Positions 12,397-23,750 of a DNA stretch of 64,000 nt are shown piece by piece. The stretch spans positions 13,585,686 through 13,649,685 of the forward strand of contig OU015534.1 of the NCBI GenBank assembly GCA_907165065.1, in the 5' to 3' direction. How positions within the stretch are numbered: the stretch's first letter is position 1; every line of letters starts with the position of its first letter. Under the pieces are notes generated by a model. It was not told the origin of the DNA, ran no database searches, and was given only the letters and a program-made list of their open reading frames with translations. The DNA comes from Caprimulgus europaeus. Its lineage: Eukaryota > Chordata > Aves > Caprimulgiformes > Caprimulgidae. A program made the position numbers and the translations under genes.

Positions 12397-13551
12397 TGTG
12401 GTGGGTTGACCCTGGCTAGAGGCCGGATGCCCACCAAAGCCCACTCTATCACTCCCCCTCCTCAAATAGGCAGGGGGAGAAAATTATAACGAAAAGCTCG
12501 TGGGTGGAGATAAGGACGGAGAGAGATCACTCAGCAATTACTGGCACGGGCAAAACAGACTCGACTTGGGGGAAAAAACAAATTTACTTTATTACCAGTC
12601 GAAATTAGAGGATAGTGAGAAGTAAAACCAAAACTTAAAACACCTCCCCCATCCCTCCCTTCTTCCCGGGCTTAATCTCTTTCCCGATTTTCCACCTCCT
12701 CCCCCCAGCAGCACAGGGGGACAGGGAATGGGGTTGGGGTCAGTTCATCACACGTTGTTTCTGCCGCTGCTTCCTCCTCGGGGGGAGGTCTCCTTCCCCC
12801 GCACCAGCGTGGGGTCCCTCTCACGGGAGACAGTCCTCCACCAACTTCTCCAACGTGAGTCCTTCCCATGACTGACGGTTCCTCATGAACTGCTTTGGCA
12901 TGGGTCCATTCCATGGTGTGCAGTCCTTTGAGGAAGGGACTGCTCCAGCGCGAGTCCCCCACGGGGTCACAAGTCCTGCCAGCAAACCTGCTCCAGCGTG
13001 GGCTCCTCTCTCCACGGGCTACAGGTCCTGACAGGAACCTGCTCCAGCGCGGGCTTCCCGCGGGGTCACAGCCTCCTTCGGGCATCCACCTGCTCCGGCG
13101 TGGGGTCCTCCACGGGCTACAGGTGGTCATCTGCTCCACCATGGATCTCCATGGGCTGCAGGGGGACAGCCTGTCTCACCCTGGTCTTCACCACAGGCTG
13201 CAGGGGAATCGCTGCTCCGGCGCCGGAGCCCATCCTCCCCCTCCTTCTTCACTGACCTTGGTGTCTGTGGAGTTGTTTTCTCTTACATCTTCTCACTCCT
13301 CTCTCTAGCTGCAAAGTGTGCAGCTTTTTTTTTTCTCCCTTCCTTTTGTTTTTTTTCTTAATGATGTTCTCACAGAGGCGTTACTGATTGGCTCGGCCTT
13401 GGCCAGCGGCGGGTCCCTTCTTGTAGCCGGCTGGCATTGGCTGTGTCGGGTCGGACATGGGGGAAGCTTCCGGCAGCTTCTCTCACAGAAGCCACCCCAT
13501 GTCCCCCCCTCCCCCACTGCTACCAAAACCTTGCCATGCAAACCCAATACA
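12397..13551 (-). mobile_element. complete solo LTR of an avian endogenous retrovirus (ERVL-like)
   Basis: This 1155-bp element reads on the minus strand from TGTATTGGGTTTGCATGGCA (13551) to GGGTCAACCCACCACA (12397), so it has TG...CA ends with short inverted termini TGT/ACA. It is flanked by an exact 5-bp duplication GATCC. It is far more GC- and CpG-rich than its surroundings and contains several diverged GGCTCC/GGAGCAGG-type internal repeats. The minus-strand poly(A) signal AATAAA lies at 12588-12593. No internal retroviral region is present, as expected after recombination between two LTRs. The open frames of 80-156 codons inside it (both strands) are by-products of composition, not genes. 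Assignment to ERVL rests on the duplication length and a remembered resemblance to bird ERVL LTRs. Confidence 0.9.
12588..12593 (-). terminator. LTR polyadenylation signal AATAAA
   Basis: The minus strand reads CTGGTAATAAAGTAAATTTG here. Its position in the 3' quarter of the LTR is where the R-region poly(A) signal is expected. Confidence 0.6.
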
Positions 13552-13556
13552 GATCC
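13552..13556. repeat. right target-site duplication (GATCC)
   Basis: Exact copy of the 5 bases at 12392-12396, directly after the LTR terminus ...CCCAATACA. Confidence 0.8.
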
Positions 13557-14887
13557 CCAATAGGTTCCTTCCAGTCCCAAGAATTGTTTTGGCTGTATTG
13601 AATTACCAGGTGTTTTGAACTTTCCCAGACTCATTTAAACATGGACAGGTTTGGAAAAGGCAGGTAGGAATATGAAGAGTCTTTTAAGACTGGAGTGAAG
13701 GAACTTGCCCTTTTGACTAAAGTGCAAAATCAAAGTCTGCTTGAGGTCTCTCTGTAGGGTGGGTGACTTTGGATTTTGCTGTTCCAAAGATGTGAAGGGA
13801 GATGGCTAAGCCAAGGCTTTCCTACTGTGCCAAAAGAAAGGGAGCAGTGTCAGGGGAGGGAAGGACATGCCTCAGTAGTGTTGAGCTTGCTACTCTTGCT
13901 GAGGCTTGGGGTGAATCACTTCCACCAGTATCTACTGGCCCTATTGACTTTTCCTTTGGTGTTAGCAGCGGGATCCTGATTTTTGTATGGATTTGGTGCA
14001 CTGCAGTTAGTTTGCTGTCCTAGGCCTATGCTTATAGACAGCACTACAGCTTTTGAGTGTGAAGGAGTCTGCCAAGGTTTCACCCTGTCTCCGGGAACAG
14101 CTTAGAGAAGCTCTGGTCTTCAGCAACATTCATAGGGACTGAATTGCCCAGGACATATGAGGAAGAAGAGCTAAGTTCTGCTTAGCTTCTAGCTATAGCT
14201 GAGTAAAAAAGGGTGCAGATAATATAGTGTCTGTTGGTTGTGCTGCAGACTGTTGCTCGGGAAACTATTTCTCCATTGTCTAGATTTCAAGTCCCTAGTA
14301 AATACAAAAATGTCTGAGATCTGTACCCTGCAAAACTCACTACAATATGCTCTTCCCTTGTATTTCTGGCCTTTCAGATTTGTGGTTAGTCTCTTGAATG
14401 ATCAGGGGAAAAGGAATTAGTAAATAGCTTTGGCTGTAATCTGTATTCAGCTCTGTGTTGAACATCCATTATTTTTATGGCTATAATAAAATGAATAGCA
14501 GTGTAACAGCTGCCTTGGGTTTTCAATTAAATGCATTAATACATATGCAAGAAAATAGCCTGCCTCAATAGTATTTATAGGGAAGAGAGTATTTTTCAAG
14601 GTTTGTTGCAAATCATTATTATGTCTTATTTATACAGCATTTGGAAATGTGAAAGTGGAATTGCAGGCATGCTGCTTTATTATTTGCAGGTGGAATGTGT
14701 GATAATCAGCCTGATCACTTCGCAATATTTCTTAATGAGGACAATTTTAATTGCATAAAAATATGGCTTTATAAGCTTGATAAACAAGCCTGTAGTCAGT
14801 GCTGGTTTTAGTAAGAAGGTGGTTAGTGTTCACAGGAGGGCCCGAATACTTATTTACAACTTTACTGCATTATTCCTGAAATAAATG
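13557..14887. other. intergenic stretch, possible conserved non-coding segment
   Basis: No gene recognised. From about 14460 to 14790 the sequence is AT-rich but complex, with many TAAT/ATTA cores (for example TTTCAATTAAATGCATTAAT and ACAATTTTAATTGCATAAAA) and no repeat signature. This is the texture often seen in conserved vertebrate enhancers. That reading is speculative. Confidence 0.3.
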
Positions 14888-14947
14888 TTGATGGATTCGA
14901 TGATCCTTGTGGGTCCCTTCCAACTCACAGCATTCTGTGACTCTATG
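14888..14947 (+). mobile_element. CR1 LINE, extreme 3' tail only
   Basis: About 60 bases matching only the CR1 terminus: GGATTCGATGATCCTTGTGG, then GTCCCTTCCAACTCACAGC and ATTCTGTGACTCTATG. Short tail-only copies like this are common for CR1, because reverse transcription starts at the 3' end and aborts early. Confidence 0.85.
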
Positions 14948-15678
14948 GCATGAGTGAAGTGTGTAAATTCCTGGTTTATTTTGATGGTTTGAGAGCAGGG
15001 GGGAGTTGCTTTGCTCATTGTTTCCAAACTGCTTTCTCCAACGTGCTTTATTTCCTTCATCTTTGCTCCATGTCACAGTTATGCCTTTGACAGTTTCATT
15101 CTTCTCCTTTGTGCCTCTAAAACTGCCAAACAACACTGAACAATAAGGGAGTCGCTTTGTCCTTTGTCCACCCAGCTTAGCTTTTGTCAGACTTTGCACT
15201 ACAGCTCATTTTTCTATTCTTTCCAGCCATATCTTTTATTTGGGGATTCGTTGTTCCTGCCAATGAGTCTGAAAGAATGGTCTTATCACACTATTTTTAC
15301 AGATGTTATTCCTTGTATGTCAATGATAGACTGCTTAGTATCTATTAATATTTCCCCTGTAACAAATGCAACAGCAGAAGTCTTCTCAATATTGGAGCAT
15401 GGAAGTTGCCTGATTAAAAAAATAATAATTGCCATCCTGCTATATTATCTGCTTTAGCTCTAAGGTGAGTAGGAGTCTGGGAAGTGTTTTATTAACTCTT
15501 CATTCCCATATCTGCATTAAGTAATAAGGCCTAATATTAGCAGAAAAGCCAGATAGCATTAGTATGAGACAGGTAGTGGTACGTGTGTAATTTCATCATT
15601 TTACTCTTAGCACTAAATTCCTTTTATTGAATTGTTTTACTGCAGAAAGAATTGAATCTTCTATTACCGAGAACACTT

Positions 15679-15708
15679 GAATAAATGAATGAATAAAATA
15701 ATGAATAA
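15679..15708. repeat. imperfect (GAATAAAT) simple repeat
   Basis: TGAATAAATGAATGAATAAA then ATAATGAATA forms a short low-complexity tract. Confidence 0.6.
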
Positions 15709-16100
15709 CCTTGAACCATTTGGACTGTGAACTTGATTGCAGGATTGCAATCTTCTTTCTTCCCAGTGCCACTCCATCTCCCATGATCTCACATCCAAGA
15801 CCCTTTGGCTTTCCTGTTTACCAAACTGGTGTTTTTGCATTTACATAGAGATGCGCAACAGAAACCCTTTTATTATAATTAATTAGGATTTCATACTGTT
15901 TCTTTATGCTTTTTCTGAAATTGTTATTTTCTTAAATCTTATCATGTAGAAAAAATTGCCACGAAATGAAGCTAGGCTGGAGAGTTGAATTGTTGCAAGA
16001 GTTCCTCATCTGTCGTAAATAGTTCTCAAAACATTACCTCAAAAATCATCACAGAAGGTACTTTAGAATCCATGGCAACTGGCTCAAAAGCATTAAAATA

Positions 16101-16148
16101 GAAACTGAAATTATTAATACCTGAGAAACTGAAATTATTAATACCTGA
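16101..16148. repeat. exact 24-bp tandem duplication
   Basis: Two identical 24-base units, each beginning GAAACTGAAATTATTAATAC and ending CTGA, sit head to tail. With no mismatch between units, the duplication is recent or maintained by slippage. Confidence 0.95.
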
Positions 16149-17729
16149 TACTGTCCCTGTGCAAATAGAAAGCAGGTCCTGTGATATTTAAGTGGACAGA
16201 CAATGCAGATTTTATTAATTTGATAAGTTTATTTTCTATAGCCCCTCACCATGAATTATTTATCAGGGGTGATGATTTATGACAGAGCTAAGTAAGCAGA
16301 AAAAAAATATTTCTATTTAAACACTTCAATCTATGGAGCAGGAATGTATTTACTTTATCTGGCTAAAGAATTCTTCTTTATTGTTTTTAGTGTAGTAAAC
16401 CTGATTTTCATATCTGATATCCACTGTCTGAGGAAGTACCTAAATCTGCTCTCAAGCATCTGTCCTGAAAAGCATATAAGACTAGTTATGTATAGACGAA
16501 AGTATAATACAAAATAACTAGAGAACTGAAAACTAGAGATTAATGATAGATTTTTTTTTTTTTTTTCAAAATGCCTCCTGGAATGAGGATTTTCAATATT
16601 TTGCCAGTGTCTCACAGAACATGTTGGACAGAGTGAGCTGCATGACTCAGATCTGCCTTTACCCCAAGTGTTTTTTCCCTCAGACTCTATATTCCCTCAG
16701 TTCTGTATGTTCAACTCTTAGTCAGTATTACTTACAAGGAAAAAAGCATTATATTTGCTCACAACCATGGGAGCAAAGAAAAGAGCTCTGCTTTGTCAGA
16801 GTTCATGGAGATACAAGTAAGATAATTTCTCCTGGAATATGTGCAATGACACTTCCTTCTCTATCAAGATTAAAACAAACTTTTCAGCAGTTTCTGCTTC
16901 GTGCATCTTCCCTCAGATTACTTCCAGCCAGCTTCTTGTAATTACCTCCTCATTATGTTCATGTGGGATGAGAGTTTAAAAGATGACATCATTCAGCCAT
17001 GTATTGTGATATGTATGAGTAATCAGTTGTTAACAATGCAACAATTAATTCCTCTGTGGCATTTTATTTGTCACTTGAAAACATTCCTTTGACTCACAGA
17101 ATAACTCATACCCTCCGGGGTAAAAAATCTCAGCTCATTAGAGCTGATCTGCAGTTATCACTTGGCTGATACCTCTACTGACATCGCTGGGCCTCATTTA
17201 TTTTAACCTCGATCTGGTATCCCACTTTTTTTCTTATGCCCTTTTTTTCCCAGTAGAAAATCTGTCTTGTTTCCAGGCAGAGCAAAAGAGTAAAACAACA
17301 TTATCAAAAAGCAAATAAAAAAGGTAAGCCTTTCTTTTTTTCAACATGCCTGTATGACAAATTACAAAAATGGCTAAAATAAGGTGTGCCACTGTATAGA
17401 CGTTTCCTCTGAGCTTTCGTCTCAGTGCAAGAGGCATCAGTGTCTTCCACAGTGTCCTGATTTGCTCTTACTTGCCTTTCCTAAAGATCAGTCCTGCTTC
17501 TAGTTTGTGGATTTACTTATTTATTTAAGAGTTCATGCTTACAAGAGTAAAACTTTTTCACTTCTTTGCCCGAATCTATTTTAAATATGGCTGATGACAC
17601 TGAAAAGCGAAGGACATCTGTCTATCTGTAGGAAAAAAAACCAACCAAAAACTATCATCTTGAGTCTTCTATACTAGGTTGATCTGCACAATAGAGATCT
17701 TTAGGAGTACTTTTTTCTGTTTTCACAAG

Positions 17730-18540
17730 GAAGCTCCCCAGTGATGTGGTTTCAGCTGTCACGTGGCCGGAGGAGATGAGGTAGCGTTATAAAGGCCTGT
17801 CCAGAGCGCCCGAGGAAAGGTGCTGTGGTGCAGGTGGGGTGTATGTACAGCAGCACTCTGAAGGTTTTCAGGCACTGCTGGGTTCTGGTCAATTCAAGCA
17901 GTCTTTCTTGCAAGGAGGGCCAGCTTCTGATAAAAATACTTAGTGTATTTGATTCTCTTTGATGTTTTTGGGTTGAAATATTAATGTGGCAAAACCAAGG
18001 TGAATGTTGGGCTTCTGTACCTGTGTGGGGCTCCTGCCTAGGTTTCCTGCTTGGAGCATGGTGCTGGATGAAGGGACGTGCAGCAAGATCACCCTTCATG
18101 AGTTAAGTCTGTTGCATCTGGGAACTGAGAGCCATCTGGGAAGGCAATCAGAGTGTGGGACCGGTGGCTTGTGTCCTGCTGGGTGTTCACCAGCACCAGG
18201 ACACTGTGCACAGGGTGTGCAAACAGGACCTAGGCAGCTCAGGCAGCAGTTGCTGTGAAAAGGCAGGCTGGGAGCCTCAGTGCACTGGTGGTGATGGGGA
18301 GCTCCAGAAGATGGTTCCTTGCTGGAGTGACTGGCTTGCCTACCTTGCACTTGCTCCTGAGGGAGGGCAGGGCTGCAGGGAGTGCCTGCTGATGGAAGAT
18401 GTGGGAAAGGCTGTCTTCTTCATGTCAGTGTTTTCTGGTGCAGGCTGCTCTCTGGCAGTGCCTCGTGGCAGTAGAGGAACAGGATTTTTCAACTCAAATT
18501 CAAAAAGCGTTTTTTGGTGTGGTGGGGAATGCTTTTCATC
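17730..18540. promoter_or_regulatory. GC-richer patch with E-box and TATA motif, function unknown
   Basis: The base composition rises sharply relative to the flanks. At its left edge the plus strand has CACGTG (17760-17765), a CpG-containing segment and TATAAA (17788-17793) followed by AGAGCGCCCGAGG. That order resembles a small TATA promoter. Both strands have open frames of 80-150 codons across the patch, none protein-like. It may equally be an eroded GC-rich LTR or chance. Confidence 0.2.
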
Positions 18541-21500
18541 CACCTCTCTCGTCATTAAACGAATGCAGTATCAATCAAATATTTTACATGCTGGACACAA
18601 ATGCATCATTTAACAGTGGGTTATGTAAATTCATCCCCCATAGAATTTGCCCTTTAAAATGTTTTCTGTGTTAAATCTAAAAGTCCTTTTCTCTAGTAAA
18701 TCTTGCTATACACTATCATTATTCTATATATCATGCAGCTGAGGCAGTGTTGGTGTAAATGGCCTACTAACAATCTTACAGAGGCAATCAGAGTGAATCA
18801 GAGGCAAAGCCACTTTTACTTTGTGCCGGTAAACCATTAATTTTTACTGCCAAATGATTAATATGTAGCTAGAAATAGGAAAACAAAATGAGTTATAATG
18901 GATTATAAAAGTGAAGACAGCAGAATATTTAAAATAAATACATATAACTACCATGTACTGTAAGTGAAATTCCCTATATTCTCAAGTGGCAATGTCTACT
19001 TAGGAAGATATCTGGAACATGCTTAAGTGCTGCACTATGCCCTATCTGAAATGATAATGGTTGTGATGGTTACAGGTAAGCGAGATTTATTCTTTTGATA
19101 AATCTGATGATAGACTTTTTTCTTAAGCTGAAAAATCTGATTTGTCAAAATCAAATCTTTTTCCTGTAACCGTCTGATTCAGTTTGATAGCTGAAGATGT
19201 TCTGTTTATACAGGGAGTTATGTACTCCTTCAGCCAGAGAACAGCCAATCACTTCATTGCAAGGTGCACAGTCAAGCTGATGAAATAAATATTATACTAC
19301 TTGTAAAAGCTGAATAGCTCAATCTACCTAGAAGACCTAATGACTTAAGATATGGACTTAACCAACATGGAAAAATGAGGTTCCGTTCTTGTTCTCTAAT
19401 CATAATCATGGAAAAGAGGATCTCCAGGCAGGTTGGTCATATGCCTGGCAAATACTTCCCAGCAAGTTGGCAGAATATGTGACATAGGGAATATATCCCT
19501 TATAAGATCTAGGGGTTGTTTCAATTTAGAGAAGAAATACTAGTAAAATTTTGATTTTCTTTCTCTCTTTTTTTTTTGGACACAGTTTCATATCCAGCTC
19601 TTGTTATAAAACCATATGAGCAGACTATGTGGGCAAAAGCCCAGGAGTAGATCAGGATATCTTCCGAGAAATGGCTTTGGGAACATGCTGCAGCCAGAGG
19701 CTGGCACCCAAACCATTGACAAAGGGAAAGGAAAATAAGAGAAAGATTAGAAAGATATAAAGCTTCAAAAGCACAAAAGACGGTTAGAAAAATATGGTCT
19801 GGAAAAAGGACAATCTGCCAAATGTGTGAAAGTGAACCACATACAAATTTAATAACAGGGCTGGATAAATTGAACAACTGCCTTACAGAATAATCTGTAT
19901 TAGCCTCTGAGAGAAAATTTTGTAAAGGTGTGCTTTTTGTTAGAGCAGAGAGCTTGCCAAAATGTAAAGAAAAAAGAAATGGAAAAGAAGTCCATTTTTC
20001 CAATTTGGTTTGCTGAATGTGCCAGCTTAAGAGAAATGCTATCAAGGATCCAGTCAGAGCAATAAAATGACTTTTAGTCATTTTTGAAAGTTGGGCAATT
20101 CTAGCCTCTTGCATAACACCTTAATACTGATCTGGTCATTTCTGCATTCATCTCATAATTTCTGTCTGAGCTCTTTGCATATCTGCAATGTGTGGATAGT
20201 GATATAAAGGGCTTCAGGAGATCTACTGTGTTGCCAGGAAAGGTGCTTTAATGGGTCAATTATCTTCAGTGAGAAAACAACCCAAACAACAAAAGTGCTA
20301 TTTCTTCACCTAACAGTAAACTTCCTTGTGGCTTTTTCTATTATGAGAAATGTCTTCTCCAGTTTGATCTTCCTATGTAAGCTGGTATAAATCTCGTGAT
20401 TTAATGGTATTAGTGCTTCTATTTTGATGCCTTACATTTATGTGTACCTGTTCCTGTATCCCAGAAGTATAATTACAACTGTTTTCAAAAGAACATGTGA
20501 ATTGAACATTTCTAACTACATCTGTGATGGTTGTGTTATGCTTTTGTTCTTGGACTTGTTTATACAAAACAAGATCAGAGGTACTACTCCAAACAATCCA
20601 AATCTAAATAAAAAATCAGAAGGAAAACAGCCAAGTGATTCTTAGAGAGAGCCCTTGATTCAAGCGTGGCTGCTAAACAGCAGTTTACCTTGAGTAAGTC
20701 CAGAGCACTTTGTTTATAGTCATTAGTCAATCCGTTTCTCTAGCAAAATGGGGTTTGTGTCTCTGAAGAGTTAAAGTGAATGGATCTCATCTTCTCTTGA
20801 GCTGGCTGTGCAATTATACCTGGGGCAAATGACTGATGCTCCCTCTGAAGCATGTTCCCCTTCATTCCCCCAGTGGTGAGGAAAGCAGGAGGGCCAAAAC
20901 AGCAGCTGAGGGATGCGTATCGGGGGAGTCTGGAGAGCTGGAGAGCAGCGTGCTTGATGACAGCGCTGCTTACCTATTGCACAGCCTCCTTGCCATCTGG
21001 AGACTTTTGCTGAAGGATGTATGTCCTGATGTATTTTTTGGTGTGACCATTTCAAGGCCATAGCTGTTCTGCTTACTATGGATATGAACCCCCCTCTCTG
21101 TCCTCACAAGAAATACAGATAAGCATATCCCTGTTATTTTTTTTTCAAAGACTATATATGTAAAAGCTGGAAATTATTTGAAAGATTGAAGATTTTAAAA
21201 CTTTTAAAGTATTTTAAATATTTTATCTTTGAATCAACACTTGAAGAATTTAAAGAATGTTAAAAATATTATTAGGGCTGTATTTCTGTCACACAGAATG
21301 ATTTCCATTACTTATGAAGAGTGTTTTAGGTCTCAGTATTTGTCAGGCCTTAAAATTATGTTGTGGATATCTACAACTAAATGAATATATATAAAAGCTA
21401 ATCTAAATAGTGGTGGAATGTGAGTCACTTCATGTTCCAGGCATTTTAATCTGCAGAAATTTCTGATTACTTCTTAAGCCCTTTTTATATATCCCTCCTT

Positions 21501-22944
21501 TATGTTTAAAGAAAATAAATTTGTATTTTCTGTTTTCAATTTTTTTTCCTCTTCTTTTTTAAAGATATGTTACTAGACAAAAGTACATATAAATACAGCA
21601 ACATGCAGTGCAGCTTTACCTTTAAGAGCGAGTATACTGACCATTAATTAAGTAGAAAGACTGTATATTTAGCTATTTCATAAATACATCAGGACTATGT
21701 TCTTTGTGTTAATTCATTAATCAGAACACATTTGGAACTCTGAAATAGATAAGTTAAGCTGATATTTAGTAAGTAATAAACAGAAATGGCAGCCAGTATG
21801 TACTGCAGATACTTCAGCTTCTTTCCAAGTTCTTCTTCTCACCCAGCCCCATAAATTTTCCCATATTTGCAGAAATGTATTTCAGTTGACTACTGCATGT
21901 TGAAGATTGTAATTGTGAAGAAAAATCTTGGTGAGCTCAGATGTTCATTATACTCAGAGAAATTTCCAACACTCTGAACTTTCCCTTCTGCTAGGGTTAC
22001 ACCAAAGCTTTAGAGAAGGGACTGGGAGAAGTGTGTTTTCCACAGCCATAACATGTCAAAGCCTGCTGCCATCCCCGCTCCTCCTGCTCCCCTGCCCTCT
22101 TCACCGGGAGCTCCTCTCTTCTCCTGACCATGCTGCTGGGCCCCTGGGTGCAGAGTTATGAAGCTGCAGGTCTGACCTGGAGTGGGATCAGCAAACAGAA
22201 GACGGACTTCTCAAGTAATTTTTGGTGTATTCTTTTCTTCTTTTGTGCAGTAGGTTTACATCTCTAAATCTGATCAAGGGCAAACTAATTGATATAATAT
22301 AGTCACCTCTTCTGTAGGAATAGAAGGAGGAATCAGCACAGCACAGACCAGGACGTGAAGAGCTGGCTGGCTGCTCTTCATGTGTGCTTGGTAGTGAGTT
22401 ACTGCTGGTGAGTGGCTGTGTGAGTCCAAAGGTGGTTCTCAGTCTTAACATTTTGGGGTGCTTAGGTAGAAAACATTACATATAACGAACAGACGTTACA
22501 CACATTGAAAGTACGGTGACTACTGAAGAGGTGGGTGTTTGGGGTGACATGGAGTGTCTGGTGACTTGGTTTTGCCCTTGCATGGCTTCCTTGAGAAGTT
22601 TCTCCATAGCATAATGTGACATACACTCCCAGATATAGGGTGATGTAAATGTGGCTGTACATTGCTATAGGCTTATTGCTACCTCACAGCCACATAATGA
22701 TGCATTTTGCCCTGGGGATAGCCAAACAATATGTGTGTTAATATGGGTAGAGCTAAAATGCTGTTGGAAACAAAACAGGGAAGTGTTTTTTTCTATGAGG
22801 GAAGGATGTTTTGGGAAGCAATGACTCAGAAAAGGAATCTGGGGGAGAGGGAGCTCCCAGTGTAACATTATAAAGGTGGTTTTTTTTTGCTTCTGAACAG
22901 AGGAATAGGAAATTGTTCAACCCGTAATTACCCACAGTACAATT

Positions 22945-23405
22945 GTTACTGGAATATCGCATGCAGGTCTGGAAGTTTATTAATCGGGGAGATCTAAGAG
23001 AGGAACTCCAAGATTTGGAAAACTTTCTTTGCAGTGGAATCCAGCAAAGTTTATTAAGGAGAAGATAAAGGAGCAGCTTGATCATATGTGAAGCAGAGAT
23101 TTGATAATAGCAGCTCTCCTGTCTGGCTGGCAGAGGTATAATGAGATCTGTGCAATTAAATTTAAGTCTAGGCAATTTAGATTCCAAGCAGGCACATCTT
23201 AAACAGTGTGAGTAATTTGCCATTGAAATGATTTAATAAAGATTGTAATAAATTTCCCCTTACTGGATATTTTAAAATCTGAACTGGATGCTTTTCTGAA
23301 GGAAATGTTCCAATTCAAACAAGATGAATACATAAAACTCTTATGGCCCAATTTATTCAGGAGGTCAGACTGAAAGATTATAACAATCCATTCTACCCTT
23401 CTTAT
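22945..23405 (+). mobile_element. ancient CR1/L3-like LINE 3' end
   Basis: The blocks follow the order of the 3' end of old amniote CR1-type elements. TGGAATATCGCATGCAG (22950) corresponds to the LEYCVQ codons. TGGCAGAGGTATAATGAGAT is the block before the KFRL-type segment. TCTAGGCAATTTAGATTCC, then TTAAACAGTGTGAGTAATTT and AACTGGATGCTTTTCTGAAG, follow. The end is TTATGGCCCAATTTATTCAG then GAGGTCAGACTGAAAGATTA, the tail of that clade (normally GGAGGTCAGACTAGATGAT). It is frame-broken throughout. A 156-codon open frame on the opposite strand (22753-23223) is a shadow. It predates the bird-specific CR1 copies in this window by its divergence. Confidence 0.75.
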
Positions 23406-23515
23406 TGTGCAAAAAATTACTCAGTGGTTGGTCTGTGCACTTTCATCATGTGAAAGGATTACTCCTTTAGCAGACCCAAAGTATATCAATTTAACAGAGT
23501 CCTTAAGTCCTCTTT

Positions 23516-23750
23516 TGTGATTCTAGCTTTCGTACTAAAAGGAATGGTGGCCCTAACTCTTTTGTTTTTATTGCATTGAATTGGTTAATAAGGCTAAGAG
23601 CAGATAATGTGTTTAATGTTGCTCATGTATCTTGAGCCAGTATGAGGCAATAATGAAAAAGGCAATTACTAGACTCATTTTGCAATTTTAAAAATCCACG
23701 TCAGTGGGATTATTGCACTTTTGACTTGAGGCAACAGAAACGTGGCTTCA
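23516..23750 (+). repeat. unclassified repeat, copy A
   Basis: This segment aligns by eye, in the same orientation, with 26348-26620. Shared blocks include TGTGATTCTAGCTTTCGTAC / TGTGACTCTAGTTTTCATAA, TTTAATGTTGCTCATGTATC / TTTAATGTTGCACATACATC, GAGGCAATAATGAAAAAGGC / GTGGCAATAAGAAGGAAAAAGC in part, and GACTTGAGGCAACAGAAACG / GAGTTGAGGCAATCTGAAACG in part. I estimate about 65% identity with several indels. It does not match a family I recognise. It begins about 110 bases after the ancient CR1 remnant; the homology may extend faintly left to about 23450. Confidence 0.65.

Larger units (their letters stand above)
14948..22944. other. long intergenic stretch without a recognised gene
   Basis: No exon, RNA gene or named repeat could be supported over about 8 kb. 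Landmarks are an exact 24-bp tandem duplication (16101-16148), a GC-richer patch with an E-box and TATA motif (17730-18540), a 197-codon minus-strand open frame (19521-20114) and a second GC-richer patch at about 20800-21060. None has protein features I recognise. Confidence 0.4.

Noticed and set aside
12672-13308. Open frames of 81-156 codons on both strands
   Set aside because: They lie wholly inside the solo LTR, which does not encode protein; openness follows from its GC-rich composition.
22753-23223. 156-codon minus-strand open frame
   Set aside because: Mostly antisense to the ancient CR1 remnant; a shadow frame.
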